Shown here piece by piece: positions 16,897 to 25,866 of a DNA stretch of 64,000 nt. Positions within the stretch are counted from its first letter, which is position 1; each line of letters opens with the position of its first letter. The notes beneath the pieces were generated by a model. It was not told the origin of the DNA. It saw only the letters and a program-made list of their open reading frames with translations, and did no database searches. The position numbers and the translations under genes are program-made. This DNA is from Bacillus paramycoides. GTDB lineage: Bacteria; Bacillota; Bacilli; Bacillales; Bacillaceae_G. The stretch is taken from contig NZ_MAOI01000107.1 in NCBI RefSeq assembly GCF_001884235.1, forward strand, positions 62,001 to 126,000. The letters are read 5' to 3'.

Positions 16897-17946
16897 ATGA
16901 AATTAATGAAGAGATTAGCTGGTGCAGCAATTAGCTTCAGTCTTGTTGCAGGTGTACTTGCTGGTTGCGGCGAGAAGAAAGAAGAATTAAATATTTATAG
17001 CTGGGCTGATAATTTTGATGAGCAAGTTCTAAAGGATTTTGAAAAGAAATATAACGTGAAAATTAACTATGATAAATACGCAAGTAACGAAGAAATGCTT
17101 GCAAAATTACAAGCTGGCGGTGCGAAATACGATTTAATTCAGCCGTCTGATTACATGGTTAAAACAATGGCGAAAATGGACTTATTAGAGCCGCTAGATA
17201 AGAAGAATATTCCAAATATCGAAAATCTAGTTTCTAATTTTAAAACACCTCCATTTGACCCAGAGAATAAATACTCTCTAGTATATACTTGGGGTGTAAC
17301 AGGAATTGCATACAATAAAAAGTATGTGAAAGAAGCACCTACAAGCTGGGCTGATTTATGGAACGATAAATATAAAGGACATGTTACTTTATTAAATGAT
17401 TCTCGTGAAGTATTAGGAATGGGACTTAAGAAAAACGGTTTCTCTAATAGTACAAAAGACGATGCGCAGTTAAAGACGGCAGCTACTGATTTACAGAAGC
17501 TACTTCCAAACTTACTAGCATTTGATACAGATAACATTAAACAAAAATTCATTACTGAAGATGCGTGGATCGGGACTGTATGGTCTGGAGACGCAGCATT
17601 TATCGCAAAAGATAATAAAGATGTAGAATATGTTGTACCAAAAGAAGGCGGTACAATTTGGGCTGATACGTTAGCGATTCCAAAAGGTGCAAAACATAAA
17701 GAACTTGCAGAGAAGTTTATGAACTACTTATTAGATGAAAAAGTAAGTGTGAAAAACTACGAGTCAATTGGTTACAGTAATCCAAATGAAAAAGCTCGTT
17801 CTCTTCATAGTAAAGAATATCGTGATAACCACATGATCTTCTTATCACCAGAAGAATTAAATCGTACAGAATGGCTTGTTGATGTAGACGATAAGTTAAA
17901 AGACTACGATCGCTACTGGACAGAGTTGAAAACAAAAGGTAAATAA
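16897..17946 (+). CDS. potD: Spermidine/putrescine-binding lipoprotein PotD
   Basis: Extracellular polyamine receptor of the importer, 349 residues. The signal peptide ends in a lipobox (VLAGC), so the Cys is lipid-anchored to the outer leaflet. The mature part begins with LNIYSWADNFDEQVLKDFEKKY, characteristic of PotD/PotF, and contains the conserved WADTLAIPKGAKH. It is the last gene of the operon, followed by a terminator. Confidence 0.93.
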   Translation: MKLMKRLAGAAISFSLVAGVLAGCGEKKEELNIYSWADNFDEQVLKDFEKKYNVKINYDKYASNEEMLAKLQAGGAKYDLIQPSDYMVKTMAKMDLLEPLDKKNIPNIENLVSNFKTPPFDPENKYSLVYTWGVTGIAYNKKYVKEAPTSWADLWNDKYKGHVTLLNDSREVLGMGLKKNGFSNSTKDDAQLKTAATDLQKLLPNLLAFDTDNIKQKFITEDAWIGTVWSGDAAFIAKDNKDVEYVVPKEGGTIWADTLAIPKGAKHKELAEKFMNYLLDEKVSVKNYESIGYSNPNEKARSLHSKEYRDNHMIFLSPEELNRTEWLVDVDDKLKDYDRYWTELKTKGK

Positions 17947-17951
17947 GTAAG

Positions 17952-17986
17952 AAAATGCGGTTTCTGAATAGAAATCGCATTTTTTC
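17952..17986 (+). terminator. Terminator of potABCD
   Basis: AAAATGCGGTTTC pairs with GAAATCGCATTTT (one G-U) and is followed by TT. Confidence 0.8.
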
Positions 17987-18005
17987 ATAAGTAGGAGGAA
18001 ATCGT

Positions 18006-18653
18006 TTGAAGAAAAAGTTACATCGATATGAGTTCATGTGTATGATTTTATTACTTGCTTTATTCGGCATTATCGCTTGGAGAGTACAAGCATGCGGAGT
18101 TACAGCAGTGGATACATATGTCCGCGGGATGGTAAAAGGATTACAAACAGAAAGCTCACTTACATTCTTCACATACGTTACAAAGTTAGGATCTGCAATT
18201 GGAGTTATAACGACACTAATTATAAGTTTGCTCGTTTTTTGGAAAAAACGTTATTATGCTGCTATGATTGTGTATCCAATGGCTATATTAACGACACATC
18301 TTGTTAATAAAGGGATAAAAGAAATTGTAAAAAGAGACCGTCCGTCATTAAATGAGGCACTTGACGCACTTGGATATAGCTTCCCAAGTGGACATGCAAT
18401 GCTATCTATTATGACATTTGGTTTTCTTGCCTATATCATTGCTGCCAATTTGAAGAGTGTAGCTGGGAAATGTGGTATTACGATTTTGCTGGGCATATTA
18501 ATTATATTGATTGGATTAAGTAGAGTTATTTTAAATGTTCATTATCCGACTGATATTTTAGCTGGTTACTGCGTAGGTGGGATTTTGTTAATTATAGCGA
18601 TTTATTGTCATCGTTTACTTACCGAGAGGCTTCAGCTTAATAAAGAGAGATAG
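18006..18653 (+). CDS. PAP2-family membrane phosphatase
   Basis: Integral membrane lipid phosphatase, 215 residues with about six helices. The three catalytic motifs are visible: KEIVKRDRP, YSFPSGHA and SRVILNVHYPTD (conserved SR, His and Asp). Relatives act on phosphatidylglycerol phosphate or undecaprenyl pyrophosphate; the substrate cannot be chosen from sequence. The start is a TTG 6 bases after TAGGAGGAAA. Monocistronic. Confidence 0.87.
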   Translation: MKKKLHRYEFMCMILLLALFGIIAWRVQACGVTAVDTYVRGMVKGLQTESSLTFFTYVTKLGSAIGVITTLIISLLVFWKKRYYAAMIVYPMAILTTHLVNKGIKEIVKRDRPSLNEALDALGYSFPSGHAMLSIMTFGFLAYIIAANLKSVAGKCGITILLGILIILIGLSRVILNVHYPTDILAGYCVGGILLIIAIYCHRLLTERLQLNKER

Positions 18654-18701
18654 AAAAATGTCTGGAAAAACTATCATTATAGTGTTTCCAGACATTTTTT
18701 G
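18654..18701 (+). terminator. Terminator after the PAP2 gene
   Basis: AAAAATGTCTGGAAA and TTTCCAGACATTTTT are perfect 15-bp arms with a T tail. Confidence 0.9.
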
Positions 18702-18763
18702 TTTATACAAAGATATGATACAGTATAAGTGACAATGGAATTATATAAAGTAGGTGGAAATGT

Positions 18764-20956
18764 GTGAAGACAAATGTACATAAAATTGATAAGTGGGGGA
18801 AGTTAGGGGCTTTTTTGTATAAATTCCGTTATACAGTAATCGTAGCATTAATAGTATTAGCGATAGCGCTCGGTATTTTTGCTCCGAAACTTCCAGGAGT
18901 ATTAGGTGGTGATGGTTTCCAAACGGAAGGAGATTATCAAAAGACGAAAGAAATTTTAGATAAAGATTTTAAGCAGTCTCAGGATACACTTTTACTCATC
19001 TTTGAGAAGAACAAGGATGCTTCACATGAGCAGTTTCAAAAAGGTATAGAGGGAATTATAAAACATATTCAAGAGAAAGAAACATATGAGTCTTTCCATC
19101 ATCCAATAGAAAATAAAGAGATGCTACAAGATGATATCGGTTATGCGACGATTTTATTTTCCGGGAAAACAAATAAAGATCGAATGGAAAAGACATTGCA
19201 ATTCGCTGATGAAATCAAGAAAGAAAGTAGTGCAGTATTAAAAGTAACATCGACAGGGTATCCGAAAATTAATCAAGAGATTAATGAAAGAACACAAAAT
19301 GATTTAAAAGTAGCAGAGATGATCGGTTTACCTATTGCTTTTCTCGTACTATTATTCTCATTTGGTAGTCTGCTTGCGTCTATTTTACCGATTTTAAATG
19401 GGCTACTAAGTGTAATTAGTACGATGGGGATTTTATATTTTATCGGTATTGATAAAGAGCTATCTATTTTCGTGTTAAATGTTGCACCGATGATTGGGCT
19501 CGCATTATCAATTGATTTTGCACTGTTATTTGTAAATCGCTTTCGAGAGGAAGTTGCGAAGAGAACAGTGAAAGAGGCAATCGCGATTACGTATCAAACC
19601 GCGGGACGCGCTATCGTATTTTCAGGGTTATGTGTATTCGTCGGTTTATCCGGTTTATTTTTCTTTAAGATAGACTATATTCAATCTGTTGCCATTAGCG
19701 GGATGATTGTTGTCATTATGAGCATTTTATTTTCACTCACACTCCTTCCTGCACTGTTATCTTTAATCGGAAAAAGAATATTAAAAAAGAATCAGGTAGC
19801 ACCTACTCCATCGAATGTATGGCGTAAATTTGCGCAGTTTGTAATGAAACATCCAATCGTAATGATTGTTGCTGTTACAACATTTATTGTTATTTGCTTA
19901 TTACCACTACGTACAGCTAATTTGCAGTTTCCTGGTGTCGAAGCATTACCAGAAAAGAGTGATACGAGAGTTGCATTTGAGAAGTATGAAGAAGCCTTTA
20001 ATAAGACTGTCAAAACACACGCCGATGTTACTTTAGTAGTAGAGACGAAGAATGATATAACAGAAAAAGAAAGCTTACAAAAGGTAGAAAATGTCGTTCA
20101 AAAGTTAAAAGATGATAAGCAAGTATATAAGGTGAAAAGTGTATATAACGAGCTAAATGGGATGAAAGCAGATCAAGTTGCGGGAATGTTACAATCACCG
20201 GAAGCGGCGAAAATAGCTCCTGTATTTGAAGCGTATACGAAAGGGAATAAGACGACAATTCAAGTTTTCCTAGATACAAAACCACGTACGGAAAAAGCTA
20301 AACAATGGGTTCGTGATTTCAAAAAGAATTATAAAGAAAACGATGTTACTTATTATTTAGGCGGGATGACAACGTTCCAACAAGAGTTAGAAGATGAAAT
20401 TAAAGATAAAGTTGCAATTGGTATGTCTGTTATATTTGGATCAACCTTTGTTATTTTATTATTCGCATTCCGTTCTATACTCATTCCAATAAAGGCGATT
20501 ATTATGAATGTACTTAGTTTAAGTGCAACAATTGGAATTGTTATTTGGTTATTTGAAGGTGGTCATTTCGGATTAGATGAGAGTTCAGTTCTATTTGTTT
20601 TGCCAATCTTCATTTTCGGTCTCGTATTTGGACTAAGCATGGATTATGAAGTATTTCTTATTTCACGAATGCATGAGTTATATGAGGAAACAGGAGATAA
20701 CGATCAAGCAACGCTAGAAGGGCTTGTCTCGACAAGCCGCATCATTACGTCCGCTGCTTTAATTATGATTGTTGTTACTGGTGCATTCGCCTTTACTGAT
20801 ATTTTACCAGTAAAGCAGATGGGTATTGGTGTTGCGTTAGCGATATTTCTTGATGCAACAATTATTCGACTTATGCTTGTACCAAGTTTAATGAAATTGT
20901 TTGGAGATTGGAACTGGTGGTTACCATTTCGAAAGAAAAGAGAAAAATCATCATAA
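18764..20956 (+). CDS. MMPL/RND-family membrane exporter (YdfJ-like)
   Basis: A large transporter of 730 residues with the internal duplication of RND proteins. A first helix near residues 20-40 is followed by an extracellular loop, then a block of five helices; the pattern repeats from about residue 360. Motifs include IGLALSIDFALLFVNRFREE and GLVFGLSMDYEVFLISRMHE, the paired Asp-containing helices of MMPL proteins. Substrates in relatives range from lipids to drugs. The start is a GTG after AGGTGGAAAT. Monocistronic. Confidence 0.87.
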   Translation: MKTNVHKIDKWGKLGAFLYKFRYTVIVALIVLAIALGIFAPKLPGVLGGDGFQTEGDYQKTKEILDKDFKQSQDTLLLIFEKNKDASHEQFQKGIEGIIKHIQEKETYESFHHPIENKEMLQDDIGYATILFSGKTNKDRMEKTLQFADEIKKESSAVLKVTSTGYPKINQEINERTQNDLKVAEMIGLPIAFLVLLFSFGSLLASILPILNGLLSVISTMGILYFIGIDKELSIFVLNVAPMIGLALSIDFALLFVNRFREEVAKRTVKEAIAITYQTAGRAIVFSGLCVFVGLSGLFFFKIDYIQSVAISGMIVVIMSILFSLTLLPALLSLIGKRILKKNQVAPTPSNVWRKFAQFVMKHPIVMIVAVTTFIVICLLPLRTANLQFPGVEALPEKSDTRVAFEKYEEAFNKTVKTHADVTLVVETKNDITEKESLQKVENVVQKLKDDKQVYKVKSVYNELNGMKADQVAGMLQSPEAAKIAPVFEAYTKGNKTTIQVFLDTKPRTEKAKQWVRDFKKNYKENDVTYYLGGMTTFQQELEDEIKDKVAIGMSVIFGSTFVILLFAFRSILIPIKAIIMNVLSLSATIGIVIWLFEGGHFGLDESSVLFVLPIFIFGLVFGLSMDYEVFLISRMHELYEETGDNDQATLEGLVSTSRIITSAALIMIVVTGAFAFTDILPVKQMGIGVALAIFLDATIIRLMLVPSLMKLFGDWNWWLPFRKKREKSS

Positions 20957-20989
20957 AAAAATACTCATCTATAAGATGAGTATTTTTTT
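20955..20989 (+). terminator. Terminator after the MMPL gene
   Basis: AAAATACTCATCT and AGATGAGTATTTT pair around a short loop, followed by TTT. Confidence 0.9.
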
Positions 20990-21058
20990 ATGAATAGCAA
21001 GGCCTATATTTTGCAAATAGTATGTGATAAGAACAATACATACAAGTAGGTGAAGGCA

Positions 21059-21475
21059 ATGTTTCGTTATTTTAAGTTTAAGCTAAATGATACAGTACAG
21101 TTTGCTGAAAACGATGGGCATATGTATCGCATTGTCGGTTATCGGTTAGAAAAAGGGTTTTATCCAAAAGATGAATGGACTCATATTATATATGAGTTGC
21201 TTAGAGAATTTGACGGGTATACGATGGATGCGGAAGAGGAGGAACTTGTAAAGGTTATTCAAGTAGAAGAAGAATATTACAAAATACAAGAAGTATCGGG
21301 GTATCGTTATCCAGTAAAAATGAAGCAAAAACAGCAAGTTATGAAAGTGGAGAAGATAGACGACTTATTAGATACGTACAACGACTATAAACGATTGGCA
21401 GATTTCTTTAAAGATTTATCGTATGAACAAAAAGCTGAAGAAGTGTTGCAGGAAATGAAAAGGATTAGAGCGTAA
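21059..21475 (+). CDS. Hypothetical protein, acidic, 138 residues
   Basis: Not recognised. The N-terminal half (FKLNDTVQFAENDGHMYRIVGYR) looks like a small beta barrel. The rest is charged and helical, ending in a Lys/Glu-rich helix (EQKAEEVLQEMKRIRA). It has no signal peptide or membrane helix, so it is probably cytoplasmic. The ATG at 21059 follows AGGTG by 6 bases. Monocistronic with its own terminator. Confidence 0.6.
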   Translation: MFRYFKFKLNDTVQFAENDGHMYRIVGYRLEKGFYPKDEWTHIIYELLREFDGYTMDAEEEELVKVIQVEEEYYKIQEVSGYRYPVKMKQKQQVMKVEKIDDLLDTYNDYKRLADFFKDLSYEQKAEEVLQEMKRIRA

Positions 21476-21510
21476 AGGACAGTCTGTTTGTAGGCTGCCC
21501 TTTATTTTTG
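21474..21510 (+). terminator. Terminator after the 138-residue protein gene
   Basis: AAAGGACAGTCT pairs with AGGCTGCCCTTT with one mismatch and one wobble, followed by a T-rich tail. Confidence 0.65.
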
Positions 21511-21573
21511 ACGGTGCATCATATAGTGTTTTCCGTTACAATAGGGGAATCAATAGAAATAAGGTGATATAGT

Positions 21574-22497
21574 ATGGAAACGAAGAAAAAGGGCGAATGG
21601 TGCGAAATTACGGTTCCAGCGATATGGAATGGTATAAGCATTGAGTCGTTGTTAAAAGTAGAATGGGAAGTACCGAAAAAGTTATTACATCAGCTTCGTA
21701 TGGAAAAGGGGGTTACAATTAACGGCGAACAGAGGAGATGGAGTGAACTTTTAAAAGAAGGAGATAAGTTGCAAGTTCATATGTTTATGGAGGAGGAGTA
21801 CGGCGTAGAGCCGGAATACGGTGAATTAGATGTAGTGTTTGAAGATGATCACGTAATCATTGTAAATAAGCCGGAGCAAATGGATACGCATCCTTCTGAA
21901 AAAAATGGGACGGGAACACTTGCAAATCTTGTTGCTTTTCATTTTCAAATGCAAGGTTTAGAGACGAAGGTTCGTCATATTCATCGGCTAGATAAAGATA
22001 CGACAGGTGGGGTTGTATTCGCGAAGCATAGAATAGCTGGTGCGATTATGGATCGTCTATTAATGGAACGAAAGATTAAAAGAACGTATACGGCACTTGT
22101 TGAAGGGAAAGTAAAAAAGAAGCAGGGCACAATTGACGTGGCCATCGGAAGAGATCGACATCACGCTACAAGGCGCCGCGTATCTGAAAAGGGTGACCAA
22201 GCTATAACATATTATAAAGTAGAGAAATATTTTAAGAAGCAAGATACTACCCTTGTAACGTTACAATTAGAAACCGGTAGAACCCATCAGATCCGCGTTC
22301 ATATGAGCTATAATGGAAATCCATTAGTTGGGGATGTATTATACGGTGGACAAACAAAATATATGTCCCGTCAAGCGTTGCATGCGATGAAAATTAATTT
22401 TTTGCATCCAATTACGAAAGAAGAGATCGAAGTTGAAGTACCGTTCCCTACAAGTTTAAACAATAAAATGAAAGAATTTCAAAGAACAAATGCGTAA
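21574..22497 (+). CDS. RluA-family RNA pseudouridine synthase
   Basis: Isomerises uridines to pseudouridine in rRNA or tRNA; 307 residues. An S4-like N terminus (LLHQLRMEKGVTINGEQRRWSELLKEGDKL) precedes the catalytic domain, with the conserved HRLDKDTTGGVVFAK containing the catalytic Asp, and the LETGRTHQIRVHM motif. The exact target base is not predictable; YhcT and YjbO are the comparable B. subtilis proteins. Monocistronic. Confidence 0.9.
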   Translation: METKKKGEWCEITVPAIWNGISIESLLKVEWEVPKKLLHQLRMEKGVTINGEQRRWSELLKEGDKLQVHMFMEEEYGVEPEYGELDVVFEDDHVIIVNKPEQMDTHPSEKNGTGTLANLVAFHFQMQGLETKVRHIHRLDKDTTGGVVFAKHRIAGAIMDRLLMERKIKRTYTALVEGKVKKKQGTIDVAIGRDRHHATRRRVSEKGDQAITYYKVEKYFKKQDTTLVTLQLETGRTHQIRVHMSYNGNPLVGDVLYGGQTKYMSRQALHAMKINFLHPITKEEIEVEVPFPTSLNNKMKEFQRTNA

Positions 22498-22588
22498 AAT
22501 GTAAGTTTTACATTGAGAAAGGTAGATTTTTGCAGGGATTTCTCTAAAAGAGGCGAAGCCGTAAAGAGAAAAGAGAGGTGAGAATCAC

Positions 22589-23194
22589 TTGGTCAAATAT
22601 AAATATATACTAGGAATATTTTTCGCTTGTCTTTTATTTACTCTATGCCTCTATCCATATTTATCAAGTCGCATGGCAGTACATTGGAACGAGAGTGGTG
22701 TGCCAAACGAGTATATGAGTAAACAAGTTGTTATATTATTTATTCCTTGTCTTATTATTTTCTTACATGGATTAGTGTATATTATTTCACATAATATATA
22801 TAAGTTTAATAAAGGAGAGCAGTTCATTATAAGTGGATTTATAGAGAGTGTTACTTTATTTATGTTGTTTATCCATATGCTCATTCTCTTGATTAATTTA
22901 GGAAATATTATATCCTTTCAAACAGGACTAACAATTGGAATTAGTATGTTTCTTTTTATGCTTAGCAAAGAGTTTAAAAAGGCGAAGGGTACTGAGAAAG
23001 AACCGATTAAATTACAAAAAATTCGTTTAGTTAGTAGACGAATCTTTCAAGTGATGGCATGCAGCATATTGTTGTCGTTATTTTTGAACTTGAAGTGGGG
23101 ATTTTATCTGTTAATTAGTGTAATAAGCTGTGGGTCTATTTTGTTTATGTTCTACATTTTATACGCATACATATTAGAAAGCTATGAAACATAG
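22589..23194 (+). CDS. DUF1648/SdpI-like membrane protein
   Basis: A 201-residue protein with about six membrane helices. The N-terminal extracellular segment MAVHWNESGVPNEYMSKQ is the DUF1648 signature (HWN-x-x-G-x-P) found in SdpI-type immunity proteins and related membrane sensors. No partner toxin gene is adjacent, so an immunity role is not implied. The start is the TTG at 22589 after GAGGTGAGAA. Confidence 0.7.
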   Translation: MVKYKYILGIFFACLLFTLCLYPYLSSRMAVHWNESGVPNEYMSKQVVILFIPCLIIFLHGLVYIISHNIYKFNKGEQFIISGFIESVTLFMLFIHMLILLINLGNIISFQTGLTIGISMFLFMLSKEFKKAKGTEKEPIKLQKIRLVSRRIFQVMACSILLSLFLNLKWGFYLLISVISCGSILFMFYILYAYILESYET

Positions 23195-23227
23195 AAAAGA
23201 GTCTTCTAGGAGAAGACTCTTTTTTTC
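23195..23227. terminator. Bidirectional terminator between convergent genes
   Basis: AAAAGAGTCTTC and GAAGACTCTTTT with T runs on both strands serve the SdpI-like gene (+) and the CAP-domain gene (-). Confidence 0.85.
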
Positions 23228-23230
23228 TAT

Positions 23231-24070
23231 TTACTTCGTAATAAATTGTTGTGTCCAGTAGTTTCCGCTTTCTACATAGCCAACACCGATGTGAGTGAAG
23301 CCGCTATTTAAGATATTTGCACGGTGTCCAGCACTGTTCATCCAAGCTTGTACAACTTCTTCTGGTGTACGTTGACCTTGAGCGATGTTTTCGCCCGCAG
23401 ATTTATAAGAAATACCAAATTTCTTCATCATGTCAAACGGAGACCCGTATGTAGGGCTGTTATGATCAAAGTAGTTATTCTTTTGCATATCTTCAGATTT
23501 AATACGTGCTACTTTGCTTAATTCGGTATCGATTTTTAATGCTGGTAAGCCTTGTTTTGTACGCTCTGCGTTTGTTAATTCAACAACGCGTTGTTCGAAT
23601 TCGCTTAAAGATTTTGCTTCTTCAGCAGGCTTTTGCTCAGCAGGTTTTTGAGTTTCGTTTTGATTGTTATTGTTTTGTGTACCGTTATTTTCAGCAGGTT
23701 TTTGAGCTTCTGGTTTAGCTGTTTCTTCAGCAGGCTTTTGTTCTACAGGCTTTTGTTCTACAGGTTTTTGAGTTTCTGGTTTAGCTGTTGGTTGTTCAGT
23801 AACAACATTTTCAGTAGGCTGTTGACCAGGAATGAAGCAACCTTGTTGGAACTGTCCTTGATTCCATTGTGCTAAAGATTCGATTCCCATAGATTGTAAG
23901 AATGCTTGTAATTCTTGTTGGCTCATTTGCTTCATAACAACTCTAGAATGCTGAATATTTTGAACCTTTATGTTAGATGGTTGTACTGTTGCAGCTTGTG
24001 CATCTAAAGATGATACTCCTAGAGTAAGAGCTGTTGCAGCAGCTACAGATAATAAAACACGCTTTTTCAT
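23231..24070 (-). CDS. Secreted CAP-domain (SCP/PR1) protein
   Basis: Extracellular protein of 279 residues. A signal peptide ends at AQAA. A Pro/Glu/Lys/Gln-rich linker with EQKPVEQKPAEE repeats follows, then a C-terminal CAP domain (LTNAERTKQGLPAL ... YFDHNSPTYGSPFDMM ... AGENIAQGQRTPEEVVQAWMNSAGHRANIL). This resembles B. subtilis YkwD and spore-associated CAP proteins. The function of bacterial CAP proteins is unsettled. The ATG at 24070 follows GGGGG at some distance. Confidence 0.88.
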   Translation of the reverse strand: MKKRVLLSVAAATALTLGVSSLDAQAATVQPSNIKVQNIQHSRVVMKQMSQQELQAFLQSMGIESLAQWNQGQFQQGCFIPGQQPTENVVTEQPTAKPETQKPVEQKPVEQKPAEETAKPEAQKPAENNGTQNNNNQNETQKPAEQKPAEEAKSLSEFEQRVVELTNAERTKQGLPALKIDTELSKVARIKSEDMQKNNYFDHNSPTYGSPFDMMKKFGISYKSAGENIAQGQRTPEEVVQAWMNSAGHRANILNSGFTHIGVGYVESGNYWTQQFITK

Positions 24071-24537
24071 GATGTGTGTGTCCCCCTATGTAAAGTTTTA
24101 AATTGTTTTCACACGATTTGTTTTTGACAGCCTGTCCGACTGACAAATTTATCGTAGCATATAATTTGCAAGAAAAAAGATGGAAAAAAATTCATAGACT
24201 TAAAATTTACCTAATTTATCCTAGAGTAGTAGAGAAGAGGAGAGAGGAGAAAGCTAGAGTATAAAAGGAATTTTCCGCATTTTCATCCTTACTAAAAATG
24301 GAGATTTTTTGGATGAAGTTTCCTATATGAAAGAATGAGAATCCTATTGTATCAACGGTTCATGTGTTTTTTTGAGGAATATACTGGATTGTTTTTTACA
24401 AAACTGTAATGTTTCTGTTGTTCTTTTTTATTATAAAGTAACATATTCTTAATTTTGTAGCGGACAAAAAAGCGGCTATCTCTTTACATAGACGGAAGAG
24501 ATAGCCGTTTTCCTATTGTTACGTATGTTACGAGTTA
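24071..24537. other. Intergenic region between the CAP gene and glcF
   Basis: About 465 bases without a gene. Near 24126-24150 there is a palindromic segment containing GACAGCCTGTC, upstream of the CAP gene, which may be an operator. The right end holds the glcDF terminator. The centre is AT-rich with nothing recognisable. Confidence 0.45.
24466..24511 (-). terminator. Terminator of glcD-glcF
   Basis: On the - strand CGGCTATCTCTT-type arms (24507-24496 with 24484-24473) form a 12-bp stem followed by TTTTTT. Confidence 0.85.
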
Positions 24538-25866
24538 TTACGAGTTGGTTTCAATTGCTTCTAATAATAAGTCTACAATATGAATTCCACGCATTTTATG
24601 AGAGAGTTTTTCGCGTTCAATACCTAGTTTCATTTGTAATAGACACCCAGGATTTGCAGTAACAATTGTCGCTGCATCTGTTTCATTCACACGGTCCATT
24701 TTGTAATCTAGAAAGTCCATTGATAACTCTGAATGAACAATATTATAAATACCAGCAGAACCACAGCAACGGTCCGCATCTTTCATTTCACGATATGTTG
24801 CGCCTTGGATGGCCTCAAGCAACATACGAGGTTCAGAAGATGTTCGCATAACATTACGTAAATGACAAGAGTCTTGGTACGTAATAATTTGTGGCGAAAG
24901 TCGTAAATCAGTTCGCTTATGGAAATCTAGTTCTACTAGTATAGCAGTAATATCTTTAATTTTAGAAACAAACTGCTTTGCGCGCTCTGCCCATTTAGGA
25001 TCATCTTTTAATAAATAATCATAATCTACGAGATAAGCTCCGCAGCCACCTGCATTCGTAATGATATAATCGATTTGTAAATCTTCGAATGCTTGTATAT
25101 TTCGTTTTGCTAATTCTTTTGCACCACTTTTTTCACCAGCATGCCCGTGTAATGCCCCGCAGCAACTTTGTGTTTTTGGAATAACGACATCACAACCGGC
25201 AAGCTGAAGAAGTTTCATCGTTGCGTTATTTGTTTCTAAAAACATCGTATCCATTAAACAACCAGTGAAGAAAGCAACTTGTTTTTTCTTTGTAATTTCA
25301 GCATGTAAAAATTCAGGGCGATTTTTCATTTCTTTCATTTTAGGAGCTTTCGGTAAGACAAGATCCATTGTTGCCAGTGTTTCAGGGAATAGCTTCATAA
25401 TCCCCGTTTTATGTGAGAGCGTCTGCAAACCAGAGCGTTGATAAAATCCAATGAGTCCAGTTAGTGTTCTCATACGGTTTTGATGAGGGAATAACCCTTC
25501 AAATACTACTTTACGAACGGCTTTCACTGGCATTGAAAATTTTTTATTTTGATTAATAATGTCGCGAGCTTCTTCTAATAAATGTCCGTAATTCACACCG
25601 GATGGACAAACAGGTTCGCAAGCGCGGCAACCAAGGCAGACGTTTAATGTATTTTCAACATCTTCGTCGGGTTCAATTAAGCCATCAACGACTGCTTTCA
25701 TTAAGGCGATACGTCCACGTGGTGAGTGTGATTCTTTATATCCAGATTGAATGTAAGTAGGACAAGTAGGTAAACAAAAACCGCATCGCATACAATTTAA
25801 TAGTTCATCTTCATTTAATCGTTCTTTAAATTCCTTTTGAATTTTCTCCTTATTTAATGTTGTCAT
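24538..25866 (-). CDS. glcF: Glycolate oxidase iron-sulfur subunit GlcF
   Basis: Electron-transfer subunit of glycolate oxidase, 442 residues. Two ferredoxin-type 4Fe-4S motifs lie in the N-terminal quarter (CMRCGFCLPTCPTY and CLGCRACEPVCPSG). They are followed by two CCG domains (GCLMDTMF...CCGALHGHAGE and CHLRNVMR...CCGSAGIYN). Its ATG overlaps the glcD stop (ATGA), so the pair is translationally coupled. It corresponds to B. subtilis YsfD. Confidence 0.92.
   Translation of the reverse strand: MTTLNKEKIQKEFKERLNEDELLNCMRCGFCLPTCPTYIQSGYKESHSPRGRIALMKAVVDGLIEPDEDVENTLNVCLGCRACEPVCPSGVNYGHLLEEARDIINQNKKFSMPVKAVRKVVFEGLFPHQNRMRTLTGLIGFYQRSGLQTLSHKTGIMKLFPETLATMDLVLPKAPKMKEMKNRPEFLHAEITKKKQVAFFTGCLMDTMFLETNNATMKLLQLAGCDVVIPKTQSCCGALHGHAGEKSGAKELAKRNIQAFEDLQIDYIITNAGGCGAYLVDYDYLLKDDPKWAERAKQFVSKIKDITAILVELDFHKRTDLRLSPQIITYQDSCHLRNVMRTSSEPRMLLEAIQGATYREMKDADRCCGSAGIYNIVHSELSMDFLDYKMDRVNETDAATIVTANPGCLLQMKLGIEREKLSHKMRGIHIVDLLLEAIETNS

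Noticed and set aside
22589-23194. SdpI immunity protein of a toxin system
   Set aside because: The DUF1648 signature fits, but no sdpA, sdpB or sdpC-like gene is adjacent.
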